In this document: positions 26,513 to 37,087 of the stretch, piece by piece
Numbering within the stretch: the stretch's first letter is position 1
How the letters are laid out: the number at the start of each line of letters is the position of its first letter
Assembly (NCBI RefSeq): GCF_001310815.1
Contig: NZ_BAZK01000005.1
Coordinates: forward strand, 274,611-338,610
DNA from: Pseudovibrio denitrificans JCM 12308
GTDB lineage: Bacteria > Pseudomonadota > Alphaproteobacteria > Rhizobiales > Stappiaceae
Direction: 5' to 3'
Length of the DNA: 64,000 nt
Made by a program: the position numbers and the translations under genes
Notes under the pieces: model-generated
What the model was told of the DNA's origin: nothing
Seen by the model: only the letters and a program-made list of their open reading frames with translations
The model's database searches: none

Positions 26513-29500
26513 TTAGAAGAAGGAGCGGCGCTGCCACCAGCCGGTGCGGCGTGGTGTGTCTTCATCGCTCTCAACTGCTACGGTTTCACCTTCAACAACT
26601 TTGTGGGAGGTGACGACCGGCTTGGTTGGTGCCTTTGGCTTTGCCGGAGCTTCAACTTCAACTGCAGCCTCGACCGCTGGAGCTTCCTCAGCAACAGGAG
26701 CTTCTTCCTTTGCTTCGGTTTTTGGCTCCTCAGCTGGCTTTTCTTCCTTCGGCTGCTCAGCAACAGCGTCAGCTGTCTCAGTGACAGGCTCTGCCGCAAC
26801 TTCAACCACTTCTGCGACAGGTTCAACCGGTGCTTCTACAGCAGCTGGAGCTTCTTTGACGGCTACGTCTTCGGAAGCTTCTGCCTGCACAGCAGGTGCT
26901 TCAGTTTCTTCCTTGGCTTCAGGAGCTGCTTCTTTTTCTGCAGCAGGCTTTCTGCGACGACGACGCGGCTTGCGTGTCTCTTTCTTTGGCTCTTCTTCAG
27001 TTTCCGCTGTGGTTTCAGCAGGCGCAGAAGCTTCTTCTGCCGGTGCTGCATCTTCAGCGGTTTCAGATTTTGCCTCAGCGATGATTTCTTCTACGCTGTC
27101 TGCAGTGCCTTCTTCGGAGCGCTCAGCTTCTTCAGAAGATTCTGCGCCTTCAGCTGCTTCTGCGTTCTCGCCGTTTTCATCAGATGCATTTCTGCGGCGT
27201 GAGCGACGGCCACCACGGCGACCGCGACGACGCTTACGACGACGATCATCATCGTCTTCGCCGGCGTCTGATGCTTCCGCATCCGCAGATTTTTCTTCAG
27301 CGGCTTCTTCGTCATCGGAAGGTTGTTCTTCAGACAGATCAGCATCGTCCAGCTTCTGTTCTGCTTCAGCCTTGTCTCCACCGCGACGGCGGCGGCGACG
27401 ACGGCGACGGCGACGATCGTTGCCATCTTCGTCAGAAGCTTCCTGCTTCTGCTCGTCTGCTGCTTCCTCGATCACGTCTTCATCTTCCTCAATCGGGAAG
27501 ATGGTGTCCGGCTGAACGGTTGCAGGCAGCGGCTGGGTGCGTTCGCTTGGTGTTGCGAGTTCACCACGCTCCAGAGTGAAGTGCTGCTCGGTAACGCTGT
27601 CGTCACCAAAAATGGAGATTTCCAGACCGAAGCGGCGTTCCAGATCCATCAGGTGATGGCGCTTCTGGTTCAGGATGTACATTGCCACTTCGTTTGGCGT
27701 GCGCAGGTTCAGGTTATGTGAGGAGCCGCGCAGCAGCTGATCTTCCAGAGAGCGGAGGATGTGCAGAGCAACGGATTCTACTGAACGTACGATGCCGGAA
27801 CCATGGCAGTGCGGACATACAACGGAAGAGCTTTCCAGCACGCCGGTACGGATACGCTGCCGTGACATTTCCAGTAGGCCGAAGTGAGAAATACGGCCAA
27901 CCTGAATGCGGGCGCGGTCAGACTTCAGGCATTCCTTCAGGCGACGCTCAACAGCACGGTTGTTGCGGTTCTCTTCCATATCAATGAAGTCGATAACCAC
28001 AAGACCGGCGAGGTCACGCAGACGGAGCTGGCGTGCGATCTCTTCAGCAGCTTCTAGGTTGGTTGCCTGAGCTGTGTCTTCAATGTTCTGTTCGCGTGTT
28101 GCCTTACCGGAGTTCACGTCGATAGCGACAGAGCTTCTGTCTGGTTGATGACGATGTAACCGCCAGACTTCAATGTCACCTGCGGGGAGAACATTGCATC
28201 CAGCTGGGCCTCAACACCGAAACGGGTGAAGATTGGCGTTGCATCGCGGTATGGCTGAACATTCTTGGAATGGCTTGGCATCAGCATACGCATGAAGTCT
28301 TTTGCTTCACGGTAGCCTTCTTCGCCAGCAACCAGAACCTGATCGATGTCTTTGTTGTAAAGGTCACGGATAGAGCGCTTGATCAGGCTACCTTCCTCAT
28401 AAACGAGGGTAGGAGCTGCTGAATCAAGAGTCAGTTCGCGGACATTTTCCCAAAGACGCAAGAGGTATTCGAAGTCACGCTTAATTTCTGCTTTGGTTCT
28501 GCTTGCACCTGCGGTCCGCAGGATAACACCCATGCCGTTCGGCACATCCAGATCACCAGCAACCTGCTTCAGGCGCTTGCGGTCTGTTGGCTTGGTGATC
28601 TTACGAGAGATCCCGCCACCACGGTCGGTGTTTGGCATTAGAACAGAATAACGGCCAGCGAGAGACAGGTATGTGGTCAGAGCTGCGCCTTTGTTGCCGC
28701 GCTCTTCCTTCACCACCTGAACCAGCAGCAGCTGGCGGCGTTTGATGACTTCCTGAATTTTGTAGTTGTCGCGCAGGCGGCGAGGGCGCTCGGTAACTTC
28801 TTCCTGCGCTTCGTCTTCGCTTTCATCCTGCTCGTCAGCGTCAGAAGCTGCTTCCGCAGTTTCTTCTTCTGCTTCAGTCTTCTCTTCAGACGCTTCGCCG
28901 GAAGTCTCTTCCTCAGTTGTTTCTTCGGAAGTGGTTGCTTCTACAGGAGCGGCTTCCTCGGAAGCTTCTTCTGCAGGATTTTCCTCTGTGCTTTCAGCTT
29001 CGGCAGCAGCTTCATCAGCAGTCTTTGCATCTGTGTCATCTTCGTCAGAAGGTGCTTCAGCTTCGATATCCTCGATGCTGTCGTCCTGGAACGGCGCATC
29101 CATGCTGGCGAGTGCTTCAGCTTCGTGTTCGGCTTCAAGCGCGCTGGTTTCAGCTTCAATCAGCTCAGCGACAACCTCTTCAGAAGCTTCTGCGGCTTTT
29201 GCAGCTGCGGCTTTCTGAATTTCAGCTTCACGCTTAGCTTCTTCTTTTTCACGACGCTCGCGCTCGCGCTGGTTTGCAGCGGCTTCAGCTGCAAGCTGAG
29301 CTTCAAGAGCTTCGCGATCTTCTTTCGGAAGCTGATAATAATCCGGATGGATTTCGCTGAATGCGAGGAACCCGTGTCTGTTGCCACCGTACTCGACAAA
29401 TGCTGCCTGAAGAGATGGCTCTACTCTGGTGACTTTAGCTAGATAAATATTTCCGCGAAGCTGCTTTCTGTTTGCTGCTTCAAAGTCAAATTCCTCAACC

Positions 29501-29571
29501 CGATTCCCGCGCACGACCGTAACCCGGGTCTCCTCCGGGTGGGTCGCATCTATCAGCATCTTGTTTGCCAT
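26513..29571 (-). CDS. rne: Ribonuclease E (single-base frameshift)
   Basis: The essential endoribonuclease that starts mRNA decay and processes rRNA and tRNA, and scaffolds the degradosome. The N-terminal MANKMLIDATHPEETRVTVV and S1 domain are split by a ~185-residue acidic insertion (roughly residues 90-270), a feature of alphaproteobacterial RNase E. The frame breaks at about 28128-28131 just after VINQTEAL. Adding one G restores VAIDVNSGKATREQNIEDTA, which contains the first catalytic Asp; the second is in GLVVIDFIDMEEN. The zinc-link cysteines are in VVCPHCHGSGIV. The C-terminal scaffold alternates acidic and arginine-rich blocks, including a run of about ten Arg, and ends RRTGWWQRRSFF. 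That GWW tail resembles the PNPase-binding motif at the end of Caulobacter RNase E. Corrected length is about 1020 aa. A break at an active-site motif of an essential gene argues for a sequence error. Confidence 0.95.
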
Positions 29572-30374
29572 GAAGTGAGTTCCTTAGGACCAAGCCCTGA
29601 AGACGGCGCGAGTGGCGCTGAGATTTGTACATCCCCAGGTCGGTCAACTTGTTATTTAAGTTGCTAGTAGAAAAGGCGAGACGGCGGCGCGCATGAGCAC
29701 GACAGGAAGGGACCGACTGACACGTCGGCGCACTGCTTCCTACAGTGTGTTCATTTGTATTTGCGCGTAGCTTTGACAAACCGTTCGCCCTTAATGATCT
29801 CTTGTGTCCGCCCAAAAGGCGGTATGCTTTAGATAGAAGCGCTTCTTCAGGCTTCCAGTAAGTAAACAACTCTTCGTGCGCCTAGCTGCCCTACCTCTCC
29901 GAATTTTCGGGGATAAAGCACTTATCCAGAGCGACAGAAAAACTGTTCACAACCCGCCATGACTGAAAATGTCACGGCAAAACTCTGTCTTGGTTCTCGA
30001 GCAGACTGCTCTTCCGGTTGGTTTATATCGTATCCACATCAACAAACTGGAAACGACATAAATTGCTCATATGGGCTTTTGAAGCATTCCGATCAGCTTG
30101 AAAACTGCGAAAATCTCAGGATATCAGCTTCAAAAAATATGGCTCACAACTTTACAGAACAGTTCCAAATCGAAGTCCTAGTAAACCTTTTACGATCCAT
30201 CGAGACGCTTGGCAAGCTTGGGAAAATCGATCTGGCAGTGTGTTGCTACGAAAGCTGCAGTTGTTAATCAATGCTTAATGAAGGGTTTGGCGGGGTGACT
30301 TTCGCTTAATCGTCATTTAATCGTTCAACTTGATTTAAACTAAATTGCCAGCGTTTATTGAGGGGAGTGAAAAG
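29572..30374. other. Long gap between rne and amiC
   Basis: About 800 bases with no credible gene. The part near 29572 should be the long rne 5' leader; it holds a small CCGCC/GGCGG hairpin at 29808-29822 and ends with the site GGAA before the rne ATG. A 102-codon forward frame (29959-30267) shows no protein-like features. A TTATCCAGA at about 29919 resembles a DnaA box but is alone. Confidence 0.5.
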
Positions 30375-30390
30375 GTGAGCCGCATCAGTC

Positions 30391-31632
30391 ATGCATTCCA
30401 GTTCTGTGCTCTCAGTCTTTTATTGTTTTGCGTTTTCTCTTCTTGCGGTCGTCGCAGTGAATGGCCCGGCAACAGCGCAAAATGCAGTTTCTGTCGTCTC
30501 GGATGCACGTGTTGCCGGAGATCTGAAGCGAACACGCTTCATTCTCGATATGGACGGTGAAGTGGGCTATAGCCTGTCATTCTTGTCCCGCCCTTATCGT
30601 CTGGTGATTGATCTCCCATCAGTGACCTTTGAGTTTCCACGAGATTTTACGCCGAAGGGGCGGGGACTTGTGCGTTCCTGGCGCTATGGCTCCATTTCCA
30701 AGGGGCGCTCGCGTGTTGTTCTGGATCTGAATTCACCGGTGGCGTTGGACAAAACCTTTCTGCTGCCCGGTGTTCAAGATCAGCCGACGCGGTTGGTGAT
30801 TGATCTGACCGAATCTTCCCCTGATGAGTTTGAAGCTTCCGTTGGCCGTGCAATTGCGCAGACTTTGCCGGTAGGCGCGACAGCTTCTGTTCCTGATGAG
30901 CCAAAGGCTGAGGAACCTGTGCGAGCTGCTGACAGCAACTTGCCGGTGATCGTTATTGATCCGGGGCATGGCGGCGTTGATTCCGGAGCCGTGGGCAGTA
31001 ACGGGACGCTGGAGAAGGCAATTGTGCTCAACTTTGCCCGGTTCCTGAAACAGAAACTGGATAAACTTGGCTACTATCAGGTTCATCTAACCCGTGAAGA
31101 CGACAAGTTCATTTCTCTTGGCAAGCGCACCAAGATTGCTCGTGGCAAGGATGCTGACCTCTTTATCTCCATTCATGCGGATTCGATCACAAATGGGGCA
31201 GAGACCACACGTGGTGCCTCAATCTACACCCTATCAGAGAAAGCCTCCGACCGTATGGCGGCGGCTTTGGCGCGGCGTGAAAACTATTCCGATGTAATCG
31301 GTGGTGTGGATTTTTCTGATGAACCAGAAGAGGTTACAGACATTCTTGTGGAGTTGACGCGACGCGAAACCAAGAATTTTTCGATCCATTTTGCACGATT
31401 GGTGGTTGAAGAACTTAAAAGCGCCACAACAGTTATTAAAAATCCTCTTCGTTCTGCGGGGTTTCAGGTGCTGAAAAGCCACGATGTCCCTTCCGTTTTG
31501 ATCGAGCTTGGATTTCTTTCCAATAATCTGGATGAGAAAATGTTAGGTTCTGATGAGTGGCGGGAACGTGTGTCGGATGCGATTGTTCAGGCAACGAACA
31601 GTTTCTTTCGGGCCAGAATTGCGCAGCAATAG
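30391..31632 (+). CDS. amiC: N-acetylmuramoyl-L-alanine amidase (AMIN + Amidase_3)
   Basis: A periplasmic zinc amidase that splits septal peptidoglycan. The ATG at 30391 follows AAGGTGAG and opens a hydrophobic signal (cleavage near GPATAQNAV). However, a GTG at 30375 with an excellent GAGGGGAG site opens a different frame, SRISHAFQFCALSLLLFCVF, whose basic n-region looks better and would join the same hydrophobic core after a one-base shift; the N-terminus is therefore uncertain. The AMIN domain covers about residues 30-150 (RFILDMDGEVGYSLSFLSRP). The amidase domain has VIVIDPGHGGVDSGAVGSNG, the second zinc ligand in LEKAIVLNFA, LFISIHADSI and PSVLIELGFLSN with the catalytic Glu. The order rne / amiC-mrcA-prfB is classical for alphaproteobacteria. 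Confidence 0.92.
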   Translation: MHSSSVLSVFYCFAFSLLAVVAVNGPATAQNAVSVVSDARVAGDLKRTRFILDMDGEVGYSLSFLSRPYRLVIDLPSVTFEFPRDFTPKGRGLVRSWRYGSISKGRSRVVLDLNSPVALDKTFLLPGVQDQPTRLVIDLTESSPDEFEASVGRAIAQTLPVGATASVPDEPKAEEPVRAADSNLPVIVIDPGHGGVDSGAVGSNGTLEKAIVLNFARFLKQKLDKLGYYQVHLTREDDKFISLGKRTKIARGKDADLFISIHADSITNGAETTRGASIYTLSEKASDRMAAALARRENYSDVIGGVDFSDEPEEVTDILVELTRRETKNFSIHFARLVVEELKSATTVIKNPLRSAGFQVLKSHDVPSVLIELGFLSNNLDEKMLGSDEWRERVSDAIVQATNSFFRARIAQQ

Positions 31633-31899
31633 CTGTTTGGCTGATTGTTTTTCGGGTGCGTATATGTCGCTGTTGCGGTGGGATAATTCCAAAGTTCCTG
31701 CCTCAGCTTTGCCATAATGAAAAGCGATTGGGTGCCAAACTGTAACAGTGAAGTCTGGATTCGGTTCTGCTGCACTCATTCGGGCCAAGACCTCTTGACC
31801 CTTTACCGGAAATGCATCAGGAACGGCGTTTGAAACTGGCTCTGGAATGCTGGCTTCACGACTCGAACATTCTTAGCGGGAAAGCAAACGAGCCCGAAT

Positions 31900-34349
31900 A
31901 TGAGATTATTTTTGAAGTTCATTGGATATCTCTTTGGGATTTCAGTTGTTCTGGGGCTGATTGCAGCGGCCGGACTGTGGATTTATCTCAATGACATAAC
32001 CAAGGATCTGCCGGATTACACTGCGCTGAAGGATTACGAACCACCAGTCATGACACGTGTGCATGCCGCTGATGGTCATCTCATGTATGAGTTCGCGCGT
32101 GAGCGGCGTTTGTTTATTCCGATTCAGGCTATTCCTGACCGTGTGAAGCAGGCTTTCCTTTCTGCGGAAGACAAGAATTTCTATGAGCATATTGGTATTG
32201 ATCCATGGGGCATTGGCCGTGCGGTGATCACCAACGTGCGCAACAGTGGTTCCGGGCGCCGCCTTGTTGGTGCGTCTACCATTACGCAGCAGGTGGCGAA
32301 GAACTTCCTTCTGACCGGTGAGCAGAAGTATGAGCGCAAGATCAAAGAAGCGCTTCTGGCTTTGCGCATTGAGCAGGCCTTCACCAAAGATGAAATCCTC
32401 GAACTTTATCTGAATGAGATCTACCTTGGCGTAGGGGCATATGGCGTTGGTGCTGCATCCCTGATCCTGTTTGACAAATCCGTTCATGAGCTTGAACTGC
32501 AAGAGATTGCTTATCTGGCTGCTGTTCCAAAAGGCCCATCCAACTATCACCCATACCGCTATCGCGATCGTGCTATTGAGCGTCGTAACTGGGTGATCGA
32601 CCGTATGGTTGAGAACGGCTACGTTTCTGTTCAGGAAGGCATCGAAGCAAAAGCGAAGCCGCTGGATGTGAAGCTGCGTCCAACAGGAAACCTCGTGAGA
32701 GGATCTGAGTACTTCTCTGAGGCTGTGCGTCGTCAGTTGGCTGCTCAATATGGCGAAGAGAAGCTCTATGAGGACGGTTTGTCCGTTCGGACTTCTCTTA
32801 ATCCTGATATGCAGCTGAAAGCGCGTAAAGCCCTGCGTGATGGTCTGGTTGACTTTGACCATAAGCGAGGCAAATGGCGTGGACCGATCGGCAACATCGA
32901 AATCGCTTCCAGCGACTGGGGTGCTGCTTTGGACAAAGTTCAGACCCTGAACGATGTTCCTGAGTGGACCAGCGCAGTTGTTCTTTCTGTGAGCAATCAG
33001 AAGGCTGTTGTTGGACTTCGTCCAGAGCGCCTTGCGAACCGCAAGCTTTCTACCGAGCGCGTGCGTGCTGATCTAAACCTGAGCGACATGAAGTGGGCGC
33101 GCGTTAATGGACGTGCTCCGCGCAATGTTCAGGAAGTGCTGAACCCGGGCGATGTTGTCTACGTGCAGCGCATGCCAAGCGGTAAGTATGTTCTGCGTCA
33201 GATTCCTGAGGTTTCCGGGGCTCTGGTGGCGATGGATCCGCATACTGGTCGTGTTCTGGCGCTTGTTGGTGGCTTTAGCTATGCAGAGAGCCAGTTCAAC
33301 CGCGCGACACAAGCATGGCGTCAGCCGGGTTCTGTTTTCAAGCCGTTCGTTTATGCAGCTGCGCTGGATAATGGTTATACGCCATCTTCTGTTGTGCTTG
33401 ATGCGCCGGTTGAAATTGAACAGGGACCGGGACAAGACCCATGGAAGCCGCAGAACTACGGCGGCAAGTTCTACGGTCCGTCCACTCTGCGGACAGGTAT
33501 TGAGCTTTCCCGTAACGTGATGACAGTGCGCCTTGCTCAGGACATGGGCATGGATCTGGTTTCCGAGTATGCGCGCAGCTTTGGCATTGATGACAACATG
33601 ATGCCAGTGCTCTCCATGTCTCTGGGTGCCGGTGAAACGACTGTGATGCGTATGACTGCTGCGTACTCCATGATGGCAAATGGTGGCCGCCGCGTGCAGC
33701 CAACTCTGATTGACCGCATTCAGAACCGTTATGGTGAAACCATCTATCAGAACGACCAGCTGGTCTGCACCAATTGCTCTGAAGAGTATTGGGATAATCA
33801 GGCAGAGCCTGAATTGATCGATACTCGCGAGCAGGTGCTCGACCCAATGACGGCTTATCAGATCACCTCCATGATGGAAGGTGTGGTACAGCGTGGTACG
33901 GCGACAGGTGTTAAGGCTGTTGGCCGTCCGGTTGCTGGTAAGACCGGTACCACCAACGACGAGCGTGATGCCTGGTTTGTGGCTTTACGCCAGAACTGAC
34001 CGTTGGTGTATTTGTTGGTTACGACACGCCTCGCAAGATGGGTAAAGGTGCAACTGGTGGTCAGGTTGCTGCGCCAATCTTCACCTCGTTCATGAAAGAC
34101 GCGCTTCAGGATGCACCTCCACTTGAGTTCCGCGTTCCTAACGGTTTGCGTCTGGTTTCCATTAACCGCCGTACAGGTCTGCGGGCATCCGCAGGTTCTC
34201 CAGGAACCATTCTGGAGTCCTTCAAGCCTGGTACATCTCCACCGGACAGTTATTCTGTGATTGGCTTCCAGGATGAGATTGGTATCCGTCAGGATCTTTC
34301 TCCGGAAGCAGGGCGGGCGGTTATGTCCGGTACTGGTGGTCTTTACTAA
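31900..34349 (+). CDS. mrcA: Penicillin-binding protein 1A (single-base frameshift)
   Basis: A bifunctional class A PBP that polymerises and cross-links peptidoglycan. There is one N-terminal membrane anchor (MRLFLKFIGYLFGISVVLGL). The glycosyltransferase domain has the catalytic Glu in FLSAEDKNFYEHIGID and the VGASTITQQVAKNFLL block. The transpeptidase domain shows the active-site serine in RQPGSVFKPFVYAAAL, the SRN motif in ELSRNVMTVRL and KTGT in VAGKTGTTNDERDAWF. The frame breaks at about 33981; one added G restores VGFTPELTVGVFVGYDTPRK and the normal C-terminus to 34349. Corrected length is about 816 aa. A near-perfect stem follows the stop. Confidence 0.95.
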
Positions 34350-34359
34350 AACTCTTCAT

Positions 34360-34390
34360 GGGCTGGTCATGCTAACTGCGTGACCAGCCC
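34360..34390 (+). terminator. Strong stem-loop after mrcA
   Basis: A perfect 10-bp GGGCTGGTCA/TGACCAGCCC stem with an 11-nt loop lies 10 nt past the stop. There is no long U-tract, so termination may be partial. Confidence 0.6.
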
Positions 34391-34500
34391 ACAGTTTCTG
34401 TGGTCTGACTGATTGCGGAAATGATTTGCTGCGACTATGTTCGCAACCGACGCAGTACAATTGACTGCATTAAAGTTTTTTCAAAACAGTGAGGTATCCG

Positions 34501-35632
34501 ATGCGCGCCGAAATGGAGGCCATCGTCGACGAAATCAAGCAGGCCATAAGCCTGCTGAGGAGGCATCTTTGACTGGGACGTCGCACTTGTCCGTCTAGAT
34601 GAACTCAATGCGCTTTCTGAAGATCCAGATCTTTGGAATGACCCGACGAATGCGCAAAAACTTATGCGTGAACGCCAGCAGCTTGATGACAGCATCAATG
34701 GCGTTCGCAAGCTTGAGCAGGATCTCGTTGACAATCAGGAACTGATTGAAATGGGCGAGATGGAGGACGATCAGTCTGTCGTTGACGAGGCTGAGGGTGC
34801 TCTGAAGGCTATGCTTGAGCAGGTCAACAAGCTTCAGCTGCAGTCTCTGCTTTCTGGTGAAGCAGATGGCAACGACACTTACATCGAGATCAACTCTGGT
34901 GCAGGTGGTACGGAGAGCCAGGATTGGGCCAGCATGTTGCTGCGTATGTATCGTCGTTGGGGCGAACAGCACGGCTACAAAGTTGAGCTGATGGAATACA
35001 ACGACGGTGAAGAAGCTGGCATCAAGTCTGCGACTTTGCTTGTGAAGGGCGAGAATGCCTATGGCTGGATGAAGACCGAAGCTGGTGTTCACCGTCTGGT
35101 TCGTATCTCCCCATATGACTCCAACGCGCGCCGTCATACGTCCTTTGCATCTGTCTGGGTTTATCCGGTTATTGATGATAGCATCAATATCGAGATTAAT
35201 GAGGCCGACTGCCGCATTGATACCTACCGCGCATCTGGTGCAGGTGGTCAGCACGTGAATACGACTGACTCTGCTGTTCGTATCACGCACAATCCGACTG
35301 GTATTGTTGTTCAGTGTCAGAGCGAACGTTCTCAGCATAAAAACCGCGCTACAGCGTGGGACATGCTGCGTGCGCGTCTTTATGAGGCTGAGTTACAGCG
35401 CCGTGAAGAGCAGGCGAACAAGGATGCTGCCTCCAAGACCGATATCGGTTGGGGGCATCAGATTCGCTCTTACGTTCTGCAGCCATACCAGCTGGTGAAG
35501 GATCTGCGGACAGGTGTTGAAAGCACTGCGCCTTCTGACGTTCTGGACGGTGATCTGGACAAGTTCATGGAAGCAACGCTCGCACACCGCGCCTTCGGCA
35601 ATGCTCCAGCAGCGGTTGAAGATCTCGACTAA
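34501..35632 (+). CDS. prfB: Peptide chain release factor 2 (programmed +1 frameshift)
   Basis: RF2 releases peptides at UGA and UAA codons. The ATG at 34501 after GTGAGG begins [20 protein letters not shown] and reaches an in-frame TGA at 34570-34572. Translation must skip one base: join 34501-34569 to 34571-35632, giving [17 protein letters not shown] and a 376-aa protein. The tripeptide anticodon region reads SPY ([16 protein letters not shown]), the usual SPF position. The catalytic GGQ is in [17 protein letters not shown]. Unlike the other frame breaks in this window, this one is the classical autoregulatory device of the gene. A bidirectional terminator follows. Confidence 0.97.
34558..34573 (+). 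promoter_or_regulatory. prfB programmed frameshift site
   Basis: An internal Shine-Dalgarno AGGAGG (34558-34563) lies 3 nt before the slippery CTT, which is followed by TGA C. This is the textbook RF2 autoregulation signal: low RF2 lets the ribosome pause at UGA and slip +1. Confidence 0.95.
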
Positions 35633-35656
35633 ATCTTGTCTTCTGCAATGAATGAG

Positions 35657-35690
35657 AAAGCCCCGGAACTCAGTTTCGGGGCTTTTTGTT
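35657..35690. terminator. Bidirectional terminator between prfB and the M23 peptidase gene
   Basis: AAAGCCCCG(G)AAC pairs with GTTTCGGGGCTTT and is followed by TTGTTTT. Confidence 0.85.
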
Positions 35691-35707
35691 TTCCGTGGAA
35701 ATGGATG

Positions 35708-36993
35708 TTACGGCAGGTTGAGGGCGACTTTGGTTTGCTGTTTAGGGCGGAAGATCGCTGCCAGTCTGTCTCCAGTGCGGATGAAGCGCATTGGGTTGAT
35801 TGGTTTGCCGTTCAGGCGCACTTCGTAGTGAAGGTGAGGACCGGTGGAGCGGCCTGTGTTGCCGACTGTGCCGACCATATCGCCCATGTTGACGCGTTGA
35901 CCTTCACTCACCAAAAGCTTTTGCATGTGGGCGTAACGGGTGATCAGGCCATTGTCGTGAACAATTTCTACAGACAGACCATAGCCACCGTTGTAGCGAG
36001 ACAGTGAGACGATACCGGCACCAGTTGCTTTCACTGGGGTTCCGCGGCTGGCTTTGAAATCGAGCCCGGTGTGAATTGCTGGTTTGCCGAGGAATGGATC
36101 GGTGCGTGCCCCATAAGGCTGGAGATGTTAAAGCTGTTCAGCGGGCGCCCAAATGGGAGCGCATCTACCTTCGCGTTCAACTCAATGCGCTGCTCTATGA
36201 TCCTGCGGGCTGCAATCATGCTGCTGTCGAGATCAGCCGTTCCAATGTCCTGATAGATGCCACCAGCAGAAGAGCGAGGTGTGACAAACGCTGGCTGAGA
36301 GACACCGGCTTTTTTGAGCAGGGTGTTGGCCCGTTTGATGTCGTCCAGTGCGGCTTGTGTGTAGGCCGTCAACAAAAGCTGGCCTTGAGCTTGTTTGGAA
36401 TAGAAATCTTTGTGTGTTGCCGCCTGTTGTTCAGCAGCGGTCTTCTTTCCCGACAAAGTGCTCAAAATATCCAGTGGTGCAGAGCTGTTCTGCTGCGGGG
36501 CATAGGAGAGGCTTGCTGTTGGAGCTGCTGGTGTCGCGCTCTTAAGCGGTTTGCGTTTTGGGGACGGTGGGATTGCAGAAAGGACGAGATTGGACTGCTC
36601 TGCCAGTGTTACCAGAGCTTCGATTTCTCTGAACTGGCGCAGCAAGAGCTCTTGCTGTTTACGGGCTGGAGCGCTCAAGCCAGAAGCGTCCTGATCCATG
36701 CGGCCTCTCAGCTCTCCAAGCTGAAATTTGAGGTCCCGGATTTCGCTTTCATAGTTTTCACGGAGAGCTATTTCTCTGGATAATGTTGAATTAAGCCGTA
36801 TCTCGCTGAGTGACTGCTGAAAGCTGCTTGCTAATACTGCAGAGACCACAGCCGTGGCTGCGAGACCGGAAATCCAATAGGCCACGGGCGGAATTGAGCG
36901 CAGCTCAGATGTGATGCGCGAAAGCCACATTGGACCATCCAACTTCAATTGACTGTAATTGCTGGAAAACTCACTGCACCTAGAAAGTTTCAT
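35708..36993 (-). CDS. M23-family (LytM) peptidase or peptidase-like protein (single-base frameshift)
   Basis: A membrane-anchored peptidoglycan endopeptidase-type protein. The N-terminal part has one membrane helix (about residues 38-58), a coiled-coil-like region (LSREIALRENYESEIRDLKF) and a linker. The frame breaks at about 36117-36118 after LNSFNISS; restoring one base of a G/C run gives PYGARTDPFLGKPAIHTGLD and continues into the peptidase domain. Zinc ligands are in AIHTGLDFKASRG (H..D) and GPHLHYEVRLNG (HxH). Also visible is YAHMQKLLVSEGQRVNMGDM. Corrected length is about 428 aa. It lies convergent to prfB. Similar M23 proteins are often found near bcp and the AsmA-like gene in alphaproteobacteria. 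Confidence 0.88.
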
Positions 36994-37087
36994 CGGATGA
37001 CCACTTGCTCAGTTTGCCTACTGGAAATGATTTGTTAAATTCGATTAAAGTTAGTTATGGTTAATAAAGTCTAAGTGCGGTGTATCA

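Noticed and set aside
26544..27515. Forward Ser/Ala-rich open frame opposite rne
   Set aside because: Low-complexity mirror of the acidic, Ala/Glu-rich RNase E scaffold.
28114..29571. Two separate genes for RNase E (N-terminal and C-terminal halves)
   Set aside because: The split falls inside the conserved INQTEAL-VAIDVNSG block and is repaired by one base, so it is one gene.
29915..29960. Origin-like region with a DnaA box
   Set aside because: A single TTATCCAGA with no further boxes or AT-rich unwinding element.
29959..30267. Possible 102-codon gene between rne and amiC
   Set aside because: No good ribosome site, Cys/Ser-rich text without fold-like pattern, and it lies in the expected regulatory region.
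34501..34572. prfB as a pseudogene or sequence error
   Set aside because: The AGGAGG-CTT-TGA-C signal shows the in-frame stop is the normal programmed frameshift.
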